Source: Loktanella sp. DSM 29012 (lineage in GTDB: Bacteria; Pseudomonadota; Alphaproteobacteria; Rhodobacterales; Rhodobacteraceae). From it: DNA of 64,000 nucleotides. The stretch is taken from contig NZ_FOEJ01000010.1 in assembly GCF_900110705.1 (NCBI RefSeq), positions 1 to 64,000 on the forward strand, written 5' to 3'. The translations under genes and the position numbers were made by a program. Under the pieces are notes generated by a model, which saw only the letters and a program-made list of their open reading frames with translations, was not told the origin of the DNA and ran no database searches. Each line of letters begins with the position of its first letter. The stretch's first letter is position 1. This document shows positions 44,139 to 53,752 of this stretch, piece after piece.

Positions 44139-45092
44139 ATGATTCAAACGACCAATCTGCCAATCCTGCGCCCCGCCGTAGCCGATCAAGTCAATCGCGG
44201 CATGGTTTACATGATTGTCGCGATGCTTCTTCTGCCTGTGGGAGATACCTTTGCCAAGCTGCTGAGTGATACGATGTCGCCCGCAGGTGTCACGCTTTGG
44301 CGCATTCTGGCGCAGGGCGTGTTTCTGTTTCCGGTTGCGTGGTTGCTGCGGCACCGGCTGGAAGGAGCGATGTTTTCGCCCGTCGTGGCACTGTCGGGTG
44401 GTTTGCTCGCGATCTCGCTGAGTGCCCTGATCGCCGCCTTTGCGGTGATGCCCATCGCCACGGCCATCGCCATCTTCTTTGTCGAACCGCTGATCCTGAC
44501 CATCTTGGCTGCAATTCTATTGGGTGAAACGATCGGGCGGCGCCGCCTGATTGCTGTCGCAGTCGGACTGCTTGGCGCCCTTATCGTGATCCGTCCGGGC
44601 TTTGCGGCCTATGGCTGGGCGACGGCGCTTCCGCTTACATCCGCAGTTGCATATGCCTTGAACATGATCGTGATGAAAATAGCCACCCGCACGCGGTCCG
44701 GGCTGACGGTGCAATGCGGCGCGACAGTCTACGCGGCGCTGGTAATGATCGCAATTGCGGTCGGGTTGAACGGCGCGGGCATGGACGGGCTGGTGCCGGA
44801 CCTGCGCGACGTCGGATCCTTCGCGATGATCCTGTGCGCCGGTGCCGTCGCGGCGATCACTTTCGTATTGATCGCCTCTGCCTACCGCACGAACGATGCG
44901 GCAGGTCTGGCCCCGTTTCAATATCTTGAGATCGTGATGGCAACCGCCCTCGGATTTCTTGTCTTTGGCGATTTTCCCGATGCGTTGACGTGGTGGGGTC
45001 TCGCGATCATCCTTGGATCGGGCATCTATATTTTCCGCCGCGAAGCCCATGCGGATACGTCCGCACCACGCCGCAGACGCGGGGGCCGCTGA
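44139..45092 (+). CDS. DMT-superfamily EamA transporter
   Basis: 317-aa inner-membrane exporter of ten helices in two EamA repeats (first: MVYMIVAMLLLPVGDTFAKLLSD..LWRILAQGVFLFPVAWLL; second: WATALPLTSAVAYALNMIVMKIATR). The FVEPLILTILAAILLGETIGRRR and FQYLEIVMATALGFLVFGDFPD segments are typical. Such proteins export metabolites or amino acids; substrate unknown. GGAG lies nine bases before ATG 44139. The tail is basic (RRRRGGR). Confidence 0.9.
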   Translation: MIQTTNLPILRPAVADQVNRGMVYMIVAMLLLPVGDTFAKLLSDTMSPAGVTLWRILAQGVFLFPVAWLLRHRLEGAMFSPVVALSGGLLAISLSALIAAFAVMPIATAIAIFFVEPLILTILAAILLGETIGRRRLIAVAVGLLGALIVIRPGFAAYGWATALPLTSAVAYALNMIVMKIATRTRSGLTVQCGATVYAALVMIAIAVGLNGAGMDGLVPDLRDVGSFAMILCAGAVAAITFVLIASAYRTNDAAGLAPFQYLEIVMATALGFLVFGDFPDALTWWGLAIILGSGIYIFRREAHADTSAPRRRRGGR

Positions 45093-45309
45093 AGTTCTGT
45101 CAATATCCTTCACTTGAAGACGGACTATATCCCGTTTCCCTTGGGACTGCCGGGGCGGCGGATGCAGGCACGATTTTCATGACGTTGATCGAAACGTCAA
45201 TCTTTTGAGCCTTCGACAAGATGCACGTTTGGTCCGGTGCCGTCGCCGCGTTCGGGTTTCTATTCACCCTAACTTCGGACAATATTTTCGATCCACTGAG
45301 GAGATCACG

Positions 45310-46965
45310 ATGCGCTTTTTTGACAAGACAGGTCTTTACGTCCTGCCGCTCTTTTTGGGGCTGTTGTTCTTCGCGGCCTCGTTGACGCCCACATTGATAC
45401 CGCGCGGCGCAATAGTGCAGGGAGTGCTTGGCGGTGTGGTCACGGCGATTGGCTATCTGATCGGGCGCGGCGTGATTGCGCTTTACCGACTGATGGAGCT
45501 ACCGGAGCCGAAAGGCCGCACCGTGATGATCGCCCGTCTGCTTACGGGCATTCCGGTGGGGATCATCCTTGCCCTGTGTTTGGTGCAGGCACGGGGCTGG
45601 CAGAACGGCATCCGAACCCGCATGGGCATGGAGTCGGTCGAGACCGTCAACACGGTGCAGATGATCCTCGTGGCGCTGGGGGTCTTTGCCATACTGGTTC
45701 TGGTCGGTTACGCGCTGCAGTGGCTGTTCAACCGGTTGCGGCGTTGGCTCTACCGCTTCATGCCTGCGCGAACGGCGAATGTGACGGGGTTGGTGCTGAC
45801 GATCCTTGTGGTCGTAATCGTAACACGCGATGGCGTGTTGGACCGGATTATTGCGGGTCTCGATAATTCGGTAACCGTTGCGCAGAACCTGTTCGATACG
45901 GCACCGCCCATTCCGCCGGGCACGGCGACAGGGGGCGACGGATCGCATGTGGACTGGGGTGCATTGGGCCAGCCGGGGCGTGATTATGTGCTGACCGGGC
46001 CGGATGCCGACGACATTGCGGCCTTTACCGGGCGCGACGCAATACAGCCAATCCGCGTATATGTCGGCCGGGCGCAGTCGAACGACCCGCAGGAGCGCGC
46101 CGACATTGCTTTGGCGGAACTTGTCCGGCAGGGCGGCTTCGACCGCGAGGTGCTGATTTTGGCGCTGCCGACGGGCACGGGCTGGATGGACCCCGGCGCG
46201 GTCGATACCGTCGAATACATGCACGGCGGCGACACTGCGACGGTCACGGCGCAATATTCCTACCTGCAATCACCGCTCGCACTGATCTTGGAAACACGCT
46301 CCGGCCTCGACCAGGCCGAGGCGCTGATCAGCACGGTTCACAAATACTGGCGCGATTTGCCGGATGATGCGCGGCCAAGGCTCTACATCCACGGCCTCAG
46401 CCTTGGGTCTTGGTCCTCGATGCACGGCACCGACCTGTTCGCGCTGCTGGACGATCCCATCGACGGCGCGATGTGGGCCGGTCCGCCGTTCCCTTCCACC
46501 ATGTGGCAAGGAATTGTCGCGTCGCGCAACGAAGGCACGCCAGAGATTGCCCCCGTTCTCGGGGACGGCCAGCTGGTGCGTTTTGCCTCGCATACCGATG
46601 ATGGCGGCGGGCCGGATGGGTGGGGCGATATGCGGATCGTCTATCTGCAATATTCCAGCGATCCGATTGTATTATACGAACCCGCTTCGTTCTGGCGCGC
46701 GCCGGACTGGATGAACGAGGAACCGGGACCGGATGTGTCGCCCGACATGCGGTTCATGCCCGTCGTCACCCAGTTTCAGTTAGCCATTGATCTGGCGCTG
46801 GCAAACACCGCACCGGACGGTCATGGCCATGCCTATTACGGACCCGACTACATCGGGCCCTGGATCGCCGTGACAGACCCCGACGACTGGACCGACGACG
46901 ACACGGCCCGCCTGATCGAACATTGTGATGGCGGTTTTCACCAGGGATGCGATCATGAACGATAG
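45310..46965 (+). CDS. Alpha/beta-hydrolase_9 family membrane protein
   Basis: 551-aa protein. The N-terminal ~190 residues contain four to five helices (LYVLPLFLGLLFFAASLTPTLIPRG is the known start of the family). The C-terminal hydrolase part (residues about 230-551) carries the nucleophile elbow HGLSLGSW (Ser near residue 395) after VLILALPTGTGWMDPGAVDTVEYMHGGDTATVTAQYSYLQSP. This corresponds to the Abhydrolase_9 / DUF-type N-terminal pair. Substrate unknown. ATG 45310 has GAGG upstream. It overlaps the next small membrane gene by 11 bases. Confidence 0.85.
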   Translation: MRFFDKTGLYVLPLFLGLLFFAASLTPTLIPRGAIVQGVLGGVVTAIGYLIGRGVIALYRLMELPEPKGRTVMIARLLTGIPVGIILALCLVQARGWQNGIRTRMGMESVETVNTVQMILVALGVFAILVLVGYALQWLFNRLRRWLYRFMPARTANVTGLVLTILVVVIVTRDGVLDRIIAGLDNSVTVAQNLFDTAPPIPPGTATGGDGSHVDWGALGQPGRDYVLTGPDADDIAAFTGRDAIQPIRVYVGRAQSNDPQERADIALAELVRQGGFDREVLILALPTGTGWMDPGAVDTVEYMHGGDTATVTAQYSYLQSPLALILETRSGLDQAEALISTVHKYWRDLPDDARPRLYIHGLSLGSWSSMHGTDLFALLDDPIDGAMWAGPPFPSTMWQGIVASRNEGTPEIAPVLGDGQLVRFASHTDDGGGPDGWGDMRIVYLQYSSDPIVLYEPASFWRAPDWMNEEPGPDVSPDMRFMPVVTQFQLAIDLALANTAPDGHGHAYYGPDYIGPWIAVTDPDDWTDDDTARLIEHCDGGFHQGCDHER

Positions 46966-47476
46966 CGCGGACGAGACCGTCCTTCGAAAAGTCGAGGCGA
47001 AAATCGCGCGAATTGGACGCAACGCGCATGGGGTGATCTATGGGTCAATCACTGTCATGGCGTTGCTGCTTGCCCTCGGCCACGGGTCGGACGGCCCGGT
47101 CGAGACGGCTGTTATCCTGTTCGGGTCGATCTTTGCCATCGTGCTTGCGGAAGCCTTCGCCAAGATATCCTCTGACGCGGTTCAAACGCGTCACTCGTTC
47201 GGTTGGTCCGAGATCAAAAAAGGTTGGCATCACAGCGCGCCAACACTCGCTGCCGTCACCGTGCCGACGGTTCTGATCTTGGTTGCGGCGCCGGGGCTCT
47301 ATTCGTTAGATACGGGCGTCGCACTGGCGCAAGCCGCCGCAATTGGACTACTTGCGATCTATGGATACAGTATCGGTTGGGTCATCTATGGTCGCGTGTT
47401 TCCCAGTCTCATGCACGGTGCTTTTACCGGCACGATCGGATGTGGTCTCGCAGGCGTGAAATATCTGTTGCATTGA
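46955..47476 (+). CDS. Small four-helix membrane protein
   Basis: 173-aa protein with a short polar N-terminus (MNDSADETVLRKVEAKI) and four hydrophobic segments at residues about 27-42, 52-75, 95-115 and 120-150. Conserved-looking polar residues are the HG at the start of helix 1 and the SFGWSEIKKGWHHS loop. I do not recognise a named family. It is translationally coupled with the hydrolase gene upstream, suggesting a joint function. Confidence 0.7.
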   Translation: MNDSADETVLRKVEAKIARIGRNAHGVIYGSITVMALLLALGHGSDGPVETAVILFGSIFAIVLAEAFAKISSDAVQTRHSFGWSEIKKGWHHSAPTLAAVTVPTVLILVAAPGLYSLDTGVALAQAAAIGLLAIYGYSIGWVIYGRVFPSLMHGAFTGTIGCGLAGVKYLLH

Positions 47477-47550
47477 ACCACACATGAAAAGTTCCATTTT
47501 AACATAAGACGGATTATGCGAAGCAAACCTGTGTAGCCGCAAAGCTAAAA

Positions 47551-48981
47551 TGTCACCCATGTGCAATTCAGGAATGTCACTCTCCCTGCCGAGGAAAGCA
47601 AGCAGAGAGAGCAGACATGGGATGGGTGATGATGAGCGAGCGTGACTTCCACCGGATCGAGGTGTTGGCGCAGGTCGATGATGGACGGCTGAGTGTCCAG
47701 AACGGCGCGAATCTGTTGGACGTGACCAGACGACAGATGTTTCGGTTGCTCAAGACGTACCGCACCGAAGGCGGTGCCGGGATCCGGCACAAGGCGCGCG
47801 GCAAGGCACCGAACAACCAGATCCATGACGCCAAGCGCGACTATGCCGTAGCCCTGGTCAAAGAAAAGTATGAGGATTTCGGACCGACACTGGCGGCCGA
47901 GATGCTGGCGGAACATCACGGGTTCAAGGTCTCGCGTGAGACATTGCGCAATTGGATGCAGGACGCAGGTCTGTGGTTGTCACGCAAGCAGCGCCGCACG
48001 TTCCATCAACCCAGATCACGCCGGGAATGCTTTGGCGAGCTGATCCAGATCGACGGGTCGGATCATCGGTGGTTCGAGGATCGCGCCGATCCCTGCACCC
48101 TGCTCGTCTTCATCGACGATGCGACCAGCATGTTGATGGAATTGCGGTTCGTGCCCTCGGAAAGCACGTTCAGTTATTTCGAGGCCTTGGAAAGCTACCT
48201 GCTCAAATACGGTCGCCCCGTGGCGTTCTACAGCGACAAACACACGGTCTTTCGGGTTGCAAAGCCGAACCAGCACATGACGGGCATGACCCAATTCGGT
48301 CGCGCGCTGGCCGAGCTGAACATCGAGATACTGTGCGCCAATAGCAGCCAGGCCAAGGGCCGCGTAGAGCGCGCCAACCGCACTTTGCAGGATCGGCTGG
48401 TCAAGGAACTGCGTCTCGCAGGCGTATCCTCAATCGAAGACGGAAACGTTTTTCTTCCGGGCTTCATCGAGCGCTACAACGCCAAATTCGCAAAGGCCCC
48501 GGCCCGGTCGGACAATCTGCACCGGGCTTTGAACATTGAGCCGGATCGGTTCAGCGAAGTCTTCTGTCTGCGCGACAAACGCCATGTGACCAAGGATCTG
48601 ATGCTTAAATACGACCGCAAACGGATCAAGCTGGCGGTGAACGATCTAACACGCAGCCTCGCCGGGACATATGTCGATGTCTACGAACTGGCCGACGGGC
48701 GCATTCAGGTCCGCGCCAAAGGTGTCGCCCTACCCTACACGATCATGAACCCCGAGCGCCGGATAACCCACGCGGCGATTACCGAGAACAAGCACCTCAG
48801 CGCCGTCCTGGCCCATATCAAGGAGGAGCAGGACAAGGCTGCACCAAAGCCGAAGGTCAAACCGGTCAGTGCCAAGAACGGCTACGTCAAGAATGGTCGC
48901 TCACCCGGCCGACCGTCCAAGCTGGAGTTGCATTACGCGGCAAAGCGCGCAGCTGCGGCACAGACCGGCTCCGAAAGCTGA
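47551..48981 (+). mobile_element. ISNCY (IS1202-group) insertion sequence, copy 1; left end and transposase
   Basis: The left inverted repeat runs 47551-47580, starting TGTCACCCATG and ending CAGGAATGTCAC, followed by the transposase gene. No matching right end was found within 300 bases after the transposase stop; the only right-end-like sequence on that strand is at 55186-55216. The nominal right border is therefore unknown. Confidence 0.8.
47617..48981 (+). CDS. ISNCY-family transposase
   Basis: 454-aa DDE transposase. The N-terminal HTH (FHRIEVLAQVDDGRLSVQNGANLLDVTRRQMFRLLKTYRTEGGAGIRHKARG) is followed by an integrase core: first Asp in LIQIDGSDHRWF, second in FYSDKHTVF, Glu in GRVERANRTLQDRLVKEL. 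The C-terminal part is basic. The frame is intact, so it may be active. A near-identical but truncated copy occurs at 56437-57000. Confidence 0.92.
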   Translation: MGWVMMSERDFHRIEVLAQVDDGRLSVQNGANLLDVTRRQMFRLLKTYRTEGGAGIRHKARGKAPNNQIHDAKRDYAVALVKEKYEDFGPTLAAEMLAEHHGFKVSRETLRNWMQDAGLWLSRKQRRTFHQPRSRRECFGELIQIDGSDHRWFEDRADPCTLLVFIDDATSMLMELRFVPSESTFSYFEALESYLLKYGRPVAFYSDKHTVFRVAKPNQHMTGMTQFGRALAELNIEILCANSSQAKGRVERANRTLQDRLVKELRLAGVSSIEDGNVFLPGFIERYNAKFAKAPARSDNLHRALNIEPDRFSEVFCLRDKRHVTKDLMLKYDRKRIKLAVNDLTRSLAGTYVDVYELADGRIQVRAKGVALPYTIMNPERRITHAAITENKHLSAVLAHIKEEQDKAAPKPKVKPVSAKNGYVKNGRSPGRPSKLELHYAAKRAAAAQTGSES

Positions 48982-49099
48982 CGTTGGATAATCTAGCCAA
49001 AAGTCGGCTGTGCGGACGAAGCGATCAGTCGACTTTTCGCTGTCACGCAACAGTAGAAGTGGGCAGGATACGAATGACTTTGCTGGCGGTAGATAATCA

Positions 49100-49258
49100 A
49101 TGAAAGTTCTGGCGAGGGCCATTGTCCTCTGTTTTCTGATCTTTGCCCTCCAGTACACACTGCCATCGGATCGCCCTTGGTGGCTGGAAATACTGGTTTT
49201 CGTCGCGATTTTTGCGGCCGCCGATTTCCTTATTGGACGGTGGTTCGCAAGGAAATAG
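49100..49258 (+). CDS. Hypothetical 52-aa membrane protein
   Basis: Short frame from ATG 49100 to TAG 49258 coding 52 residues: a basic start (MKVLARA), a hydrophobic helix (residues 8-22), a PSDRPWWLE turn and a second helix (residues 30-47) ending RWFARK. The positive-inside pattern fits a two-helix hairpin. There is no clear homology and only a weak ribosome site. It lies next to the IS and could be a relic. Confidence 0.4.
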   Translation: MKVLARAIVLCFLIFALQYTLPSDRPWWLEILVFVAIFAAADFLIGRWFARK

Positions 49259-49266
49259 CAACAGTA

Positions 49267-49311
49267 TGGGCTCGAACCGGACCTTCGCGGCGGACCGCAC
49301 CGAGGACCGCT
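49267..49311 (+). repeat. Dispersed intergenic repeat, copy R2
   Basis: 45 bases from TGGGCTCGAACCGG to CCGCT. It matches R3 (55061-55105, same orientation) at 32 of 45 positions and shares its first 14 bases with R1 (minus strand, 3585-3598). R2 and R3 stand on the two sides of the sulfite module. Confidence 0.55.
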
Positions 49312-49403
49312 ATGCGGACGGAATAGTCATTCGCTGCGCCGTATATGTATGTCTGCTTCAAGGGTCTGATTGGCGGAGCCGAATAATCTGCCAGTGCCGT
49401 GCT

Positions 49404-50006
49404 CTAGTGACGGCCAGTCGTCGGACATTCTATTTTCGAAGCGGCTTCAGAGAGCCCAGCCACGATTCGACCTCGCGCTGATGGGTTTGCGTTTACATAG
49501 ACAGGCGACGGGTGCGGAACTCGCAAGACGGGGACCGCGCAGAGGGGCGAGGCGCGTCCGGCAGAGCGTCCGGCCAGAACGACCGCGCGTAGCGCGGGCA
49601 GGAGCCCCAGAAGCGCCGGGAGATGGGCCAGCCCATCACGTAGTTCGGTCATGCGGGACGGTGTGTTGCGCACCGTGCCCGCAGGCGGCAGCCAGGGCAC
49701 GGCGTTCCAGATCACGATCCGCCGACGGGTCAGACCCGCTTCCGCCAAGAACCGCCGCAGGTTGCGCTGCGCCGGTGCAGGGTTGTCACACGAAACGAAC
49801 CGAGGCGCGTCCCCGCGCCGCGCGGGCCGCTCCAGCAGGATCAGGCATCGTGCCGTCGTACCGCCGTCGTGCGGATCGAACCATGGCACGTCGCGACCCT
49901 CCGCGCGCAGGCCCTCTGCATAGGTGTTGAGCGCGGTCATGTGCGGCGCATCCAAAGCTGAAAGGCGCCGGGACCTGGCGGCGGCGTTTGCAAGCTCCTC
50001 CGTCAT
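49404..50006 (-). CDS. Uracil-DNA glycosylase superfamily protein
   Basis: 200-aa protein of the uracil-DNA glycosylase fold. Motif A-like [33 protein letters not shown], a middle segment [13 protein letters not shown], and motif B as [13 protein letters not shown]. The Asp/Asn catalytic position of family 1 is not kept, so substrate and activity are uncertain. ATG 50006 overlaps the YeiH stop by four bases. The pairing with YeiH recurs by context and may be only operon hitch-hiking. Confidence 0.75.
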   Translation of the reverse strand: MTEELANAAARSRRLSALDAPHMTALNTYAEGLRAEGRDVPWFDPHDGGTTARCLILLERPARRGDAPRFVSCDNPAPAQRNLRRFLAEAGLTRRRIVIWNAVPWLPPAGTVRNTPSRMTELRDGLAHLPALLGLLPALRAVVLAGRSAGRASPLCAVPVLRVPHPSPVYVNANPSARGRIVAGLSEAASKIECPTTGRH

Positions 50007-51019
50007 CCGCTCGGCCCGAGAAGAAGAACGAGACCAAGCCCGAGCGCGACGATGAAGAGCCACGACGCCGCCCCGAGGAGCGCGGGTCGCGCGCCCTCGG
50101 CCACGAGCTTGCGAATGTCCGTCTCGAGCCCCATCGCCGCGAGCGCCATGGCCAGAAGGAACTGGGTCAGGCCCTTGTGCCAAGGCTCCGCGGCCGTTGG
50201 CACGATCCCCAACGAAGCGATCCCCACCATGGCGACGAAGCCAAAAACGAACCACGGAATCGGGGCGCCGGCACCCGAGGCACCCTCGTTTCGCCGCCGG
50301 GCCAGGAGGCCGAGCGTCAGAACCAGAGGCGCCAGCATCATCACCCGGGTGAGCTTAGCGATCGTCCCCGTATGCCCGGCCGCATCGCCCTGTTGGAAGG
50401 CCGCGGCGACGACCTGAGCGACCTCGTGGATGACTGCACCGGTCCAGAGCCCGTAGGCATCGGGGCCGAGATGGAGCACCGTCGCCTCGACCACCGGGAT
50501 CAACACCATCGACAGCGAGCCGAACACCGTCACGCAGGCCACCGCATAGGCCACGTCCTCGTCGGAGGCCCGTGTGACGGTGTTGGTGGCGATCACGGCG
50601 GAGGCACCGCAGACCGAGGTGCCAGCGGCGATCAACTCGGTGAGCTTGGTGCCTACCCCGAGCTGCCGCCCGAGCCACTTGGTAAAAAGGAACGTCGCGA
50701 TGAGCGCGGCCGCGATAATACCCACGCCGCGCAGGCCGACCTCGATAACCTGACCGATAGTGAGTTGCAGGCCAAGCAGCACAACCCCCGCCTTCAAAAT
50801 GACCTTCAGAGATACGTTGACGCCGGGCTTCGCCGCGCCCGGCGTACCCATCATGTTGTGCAGCGCCATACCGATAAGGATCGACAGGATCAGCGGCGAG
50901 AGCGCGTCTATCCCGGGGACGAGGCGCAGTCCAAAGGCAGCGGCGGCAATCAGGGCGGTGAGGGCGAGGCCAGGCCAGATCGATCTGTTTGACCCCGCAT
51001 CGGCGGTGGTGTCTGTCAT
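50003..51019 (-). CDS. YeiH-family putative sulfate/sulfite exporter
   Basis: 338-aa inner-membrane protein with ten to eleven helices of the PSE (YeiH/YadS, Cons_hypoth698) family. Recognisable are [75 protein letters not shown] and the final [17 protein letters not shown] 51019 was chosen; an ATG at 51037 is possible. An ECF-type promoter sits 63 bases upstream. With sulfite oxidase across the divergent gap the probable job is sulfite or sulfate efflux. Confidence 0.85.
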   Translation of the reverse strand: MTDTTADAGSNRSIWPGLALTALIAAAAFGLRLVPGIDALSPLILSILIGMALHNMMGTPGAAKPGVNVSLKVILKAGVVLLGLQLTIGQVIEVGLRGVGIIAAALIATFLFTKWLGRQLGVGTKLTELIAAGTSVCGASAVIATNTVTRASDEDVAYAVACVTVFGSLSMVLIPVVEATVLHLGPDAYGLWTGAVIHEVAQVVAAAFQQGDAAGHTGTIAKLTRVMMLAPLVLTLGLLARRRNEGASGAGAPIPWFVFGFVAMVGIASLGIVPTAAEPWHKGLTQFLLAMALAAMGLETDIRKLVAEGARPALLGAASWLFIVALGLGLVLLLGPSG

Positions 51020-51081
51020 TGAAGGCTTTCGTATCATTGTCGGAATATTGGCTTGCCCCACTCAGGGACACGTACCTAACA

Positions 51082-51108
51082 GACGTGCGACCCGGGCCGG
51101 GTATTCCC
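51082..51108 (-). promoter_or_regulatory. ECF-type promoter of yeiH
   Basis: Minus-strand GGGAATA (51102-51108) and CGTC (51082-51085) with exactly 16 bases between, 63 bases before ATG 51019. Same elements and spacing as the promoters at 51166 and 52114. Confidence 0.7.
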
Positions 51109-51165
51109 GCGGCTTTCCGTATTGCTCTTCGTGTCCTCTGATGACGCGACTGTGAGTCTCTGTCC

Positions 51166-51192
51166 GGGAATAGGCCGCGTCCTTTGGCCGTC
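51166..51192 (+). promoter_or_regulatory. ECF-type promoter of the AcfC-like gene
   Basis: GGGAATA (51166-51172), 16 bases, CGTC (51189-51192); 54 bases from the -10-like element to ATG 51247. Diverges from the yeiH promoter. Confidence 0.7.
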
Positions 51193-51246
51193 AGTATCTA
51201 TGACGGAGCCAAATCACCGTCGAAGATCCCCAATGAAGGAAGTTCC

Positions 51247-52068
51247 ATGATACGCCTCACTATGCTCATCGCCACCACGACACTGGTGGCTCTGCCGGCG
51301 GCTGCCGACGTGTTCTCCGACCGTGTCGGCAAAACGGACCTCGCCGATCCGAGTATCACCCACGCTCCCGAGGACGGCATCGTCAAGCTCTATGGCGCGG
51401 GCGGGCCGCATACCGCGTTCCAGAAGGTCGCCGATGTTTGGCAGGAAGAGACCGGCACGGAAGTCGAGATTGTTGCCGGGCCAGAAGCGGACTGGAGTGC
51501 TGACGCTCAGGCCGACGCAGACATCCTGTGGGGCACGTCGGAGCAGTCGATGACTGCGTTTCTACTGACCTATCCGGCCTTCGATCACGCCGATGTCGAG
51601 CCGATCTACATCCGCCCCGTCGTAATTGCCGTGAAAGCGGGCAATCCGAAGGGTATCGAAGGTTTCGAGGATCTCCTCGGCGAAGACATCCGCATTGTCG
51701 TGACCGAAGGGGCGGGCGTCTACAACACCTCCGGCACGGGGACCTGGGAGGACGTGGCGGGCCGTCTCGGGCGGCTCGACGACATTGCGGCGTTCCGGAA
51801 GAACATCGTCGCCTACGCACTTGGCTCGGGAGCGAGCTTTCAACAGTTCCAGGACCAGGATGCCGATGCGTGGATTACCTGGCCGAACTGGCCGCTGACC
51901 CATCAGGACGTACTGGAGATGGTGGAACTCGACGAAGCCCGGAAAATCTGGCGCGACGTCAACGTGGTGATTTCCCCGGACGCGGACCCGGCGGCGCAGG
52001 ACTTTCTGAACTTCCTCGTAACTGATGAGGCGCAGGAACTCATGGCCACCGAAGGCTGGCAGAGGTAA
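51247..52068 (+). CDS. AcfC-like periplasmic substrate-binding protein
   Basis: 273-aa exported binding protein. Signal peptide residues 1-20 (MIRLTMLIATTTLVALPAAA). The mature part follows the AcfC/PEB3 pattern: VKLYGAGGPHTAFQKVADVW, DILWGTSEQSMTAFL, VEPIYIRPVVIAVKAGNPKGIEGFEDLL, GVYNTSGTGTWEDVAG, FRKNIVAYA and DADAWITWPNWP, in a type II binding-protein fold. No ABC permease or ATPase gene adjoins it, so it may be a stand-alone anion scavenger or sensor. GAAGGA precedes ATG 51247. It shares the ECF-type promoter with yeiH and the sulfite oxidase. Confidence 0.85.
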   Translation: MIRLTMLIATTTLVALPAAADVFSDRVGKTDLADPSITHAPEDGIVKLYGAGGPHTAFQKVADVWQEETGTEVEIVAGPEADWSADAQADADILWGTSEQSMTAFLLTYPAFDHADVEPIYIRPVVIAVKAGNPKGIEGFEDLLGEDIRIVVTEGAGVYNTSGTGTWEDVAGRLGRLDDIAAFRKNIVAYALGSGASFQQFQDQDADAWITWPNWPLTHQDVLEMVELDEARKIWRDVNVVISPDADPAAQDFLNFLVTDEAQELMATEGWQR

Positions 52069-52113
52069 GCGCTCCCCGGCTAGGAACCTCGCGGCGGAAA
52101 TTCTTCGTCGCGA

Positions 52114-52140
52114 GGGAATAATCTGTGCGGGCAGACCGTC
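52114..52140 (+). promoter_or_regulatory. ECF-type promoter of the sulfite oxidase operon
   Basis: GGGAATA (52114-52120), 16 bases, CGTC (52137-52140); 45 bases from the -10-like element to ATG 52186. Confidence 0.7.
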
Positions 52141-52185
52141 TCTCTATTGAGTCCATTGCGGCTTTGAATATGGAGGGAGGACATC

Positions 52186-53367
52186 ATGACCACTATATAC
52201 CCGGTGAAACGTCGCCAATTCCTGATCGGCTCGGCCGGCCTTGCCGGCGCAGGCCTGACAGGCTTGCCGGCGATCGCGCAGGAAGGCGGAAAACTGCCCG
52301 CCTATGTCGCCTGGAAGGACGCGGACGACATGATCGTCCATACGTCCGAGACGCTTGAGACCACGCGCGCTGCGCAAGGCGATGCGCTCGTCACGCCGTC
52401 GAGCGATCTCTACATCCGCAACAACCTGCCCGCGCCTTCCGAGGAGATCGTCGCCGATCGCGACGCGTGGGAAGTGTCGATTGAAGGCGTCGGAGAACCC
52501 GGCACGATGACGCTCGGCGAGTTGAAGTTGCTCGGGTCGGAAACCGTGGTCGCGGTCCTGCAATGCTCGGGCAACGGGCGCGCGTTCTTCGATCACGAGA
52601 CGAGCGGGTCGCAATGGGCGACCGGCGCGGCCGGCAACGTGATCTGGACGGGGGTTCCGATCCGCGCCGTGGCCGAAGCCATGGGCGGCGTCGCGGGCGA
52701 CATGGCCTTCCTGACCGGAACCGGGGGCGAGGAGATCCCCGAGGGCCTGCCGCCCGAGAGCATTCAGGTCGAACGCTCCGTGCCCATGGAGGCGATGGAG
52801 CAGGCGATCCTGGCCTGGGACATGAACGGCGAGCCGATTCCGCTGGCCCATGGCGGTCCGCTGCGGCTGATCGTTCCGGGCTATTACGGCGTCAACAACG
52901 TCAAATATCTCAAACGGCTCGCTTTCACCCCTGAGGAGAGCCCTGCCAAGATTCAGCAGACCGGCTACCGCGTTCGTCCCGTGGGCGTCTCAGGCGACCC
53001 GTCCCAGCCCTCGATGTACGAGATGAGCGTCAAGTCATGGATTACCGGCCCGCTCGAGGATGCCGGAACCGGACAGGTCAGGATCGCAGGCCTCGCAATG
53101 GGGGGCACCAGTGCCGTAACGGGGGTGGAGGTCTCCACCGACGGCGGCGAGAGCTGGCAAGAGGCCGAACTCCTCGGGCCCGACATGGGCCGCTATGCTT
53201 GGCGGCCCTTCGTCCTCGTCGCAGATCTGGGCGCGGGGACCCACACGCTCACGAGCCGCGCCACCAACGGCAATGGCGACACCCAGCCCAAGGAGTTCGA
53301 GCCTAACGAGCGTGGCTACGGGCATAACGGTTGGCTCGGCCATGCCGTCGATGTGACGGTCGGATAA
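52186..53367 (+). CDS. Periplasmic sulfite oxidase (molybdenum, SorA-like)
   Basis: 393-aa molybdenum oxidoreductase oxidising sulfite to sulfate. A Tat signal is visible (KRRQFLIGSAGLAGAGLTGLPAIAQ, residues about 8-32). The molybdopterin Cys is in VLQCSGNGRAFF (near residue 125); WTGVPIRAVAEAMGG, AHGGPLRLIVPGYYGVNNVKYLKRL and the C-terminal dimer domain (TGVEVSTDGGESWQEAEL, YAWRPFVLVADLGAGTHTLTSRATNGNGDTQP) are typical. It is followed by a cytochrome c gene, the usual sorAB pair, and shares an ECF promoter motif with yeiH. Confidence 0.92.
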   Translation: MTTIYPVKRRQFLIGSAGLAGAGLTGLPAIAQEGGKLPAYVAWKDADDMIVHTSETLETTRAAQGDALVTPSSDLYIRNNLPAPSEEIVADRDAWEVSIEGVGEPGTMTLGELKLLGSETVVAVLQCSGNGRAFFDHETSGSQWATGAAGNVIWTGVPIRAVAEAMGGVAGDMAFLTGTGGEEIPEGLPPESIQVERSVPMEAMEQAILAWDMNGEPIPLAHGGPLRLIVPGYYGVNNVKYLKRLAFTPEESPAKIQQTGYRVRPVGVSGDPSQPSMYEMSVKSWITGPLEDAGTGQVRIAGLAMGGTSAVTGVEVSTDGGESWQEAELLGPDMGRYAWRPFVLVADLGAGTHTLTSRATNGNGDTQPKEFEPNERGYGHNGWLGHAVDVTVG

Positions 53368-53377
53368 GGAAGAGACG

Positions 53378-53740
53378 ATGAAAATTTATTCTAAGGAACT
53401 CCGACGGCACTCCCACGGGCGTCCGGCAGGCCTTTCGACCGTCCTCCTCGCGTTTCTGGCGACACCGCTTGCTGCGCAGGAGGCCGGTCCCGAGGCCGGC
53501 CGGACGATCTTCAACGAGACAGCGCAGCCCCAATGCGCGCTCTGCCACGTCCTCGCCGATGCGGAGGCCGAGGGCAAGGTGGGCCCGAACCTCGACGAGC
53601 TTCAGCCCAGCGTAGACCAGGTTCGTGTCGCCGTCACGAGCGGAGTGGGTGTCATGCCCGCCTTCGAGGGCACCTTGAGCGAGGAAGAGATCGAAACGGT
53701 CTCGGCATATGTTGCAAAGGTCGCGGGCGGCGGGGACTGA
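53378..53740 (+). CDS. Cytochrome c (SorB-like electron acceptor)
   Basis: 120-aa c-type cytochrome with an N-terminal signal (residues about 1-33). Haem motif CALCH (residues about 53-57), and the Met ligand in GVGVMPAFEGTLSEEEIETVSAYV. It is ten bases downstream of the sulfite oxidase gene and would pass electrons from the molybdenum enzyme to the respiratory chain. Confidence 0.9.
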   Translation: MKIYSKELRRHSHGRPAGLSTVLLAFLATPLAAQEAGPEAGRTIFNETAQPQCALCHVLADAEAEGKVGPNLDELQPSVDQVRVAVTSGVGVMPAFEGTLSEEEIETVSAYVAKVAGGGD

Positions 53741-53752
53741 ACCCTTCGCCCG

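Noticed and set aside
49300-49500. tRNA-like or attachment-site remnant near the IS
   Set aside because: No cloverleaf or TTCGA arm in the right context could be built.
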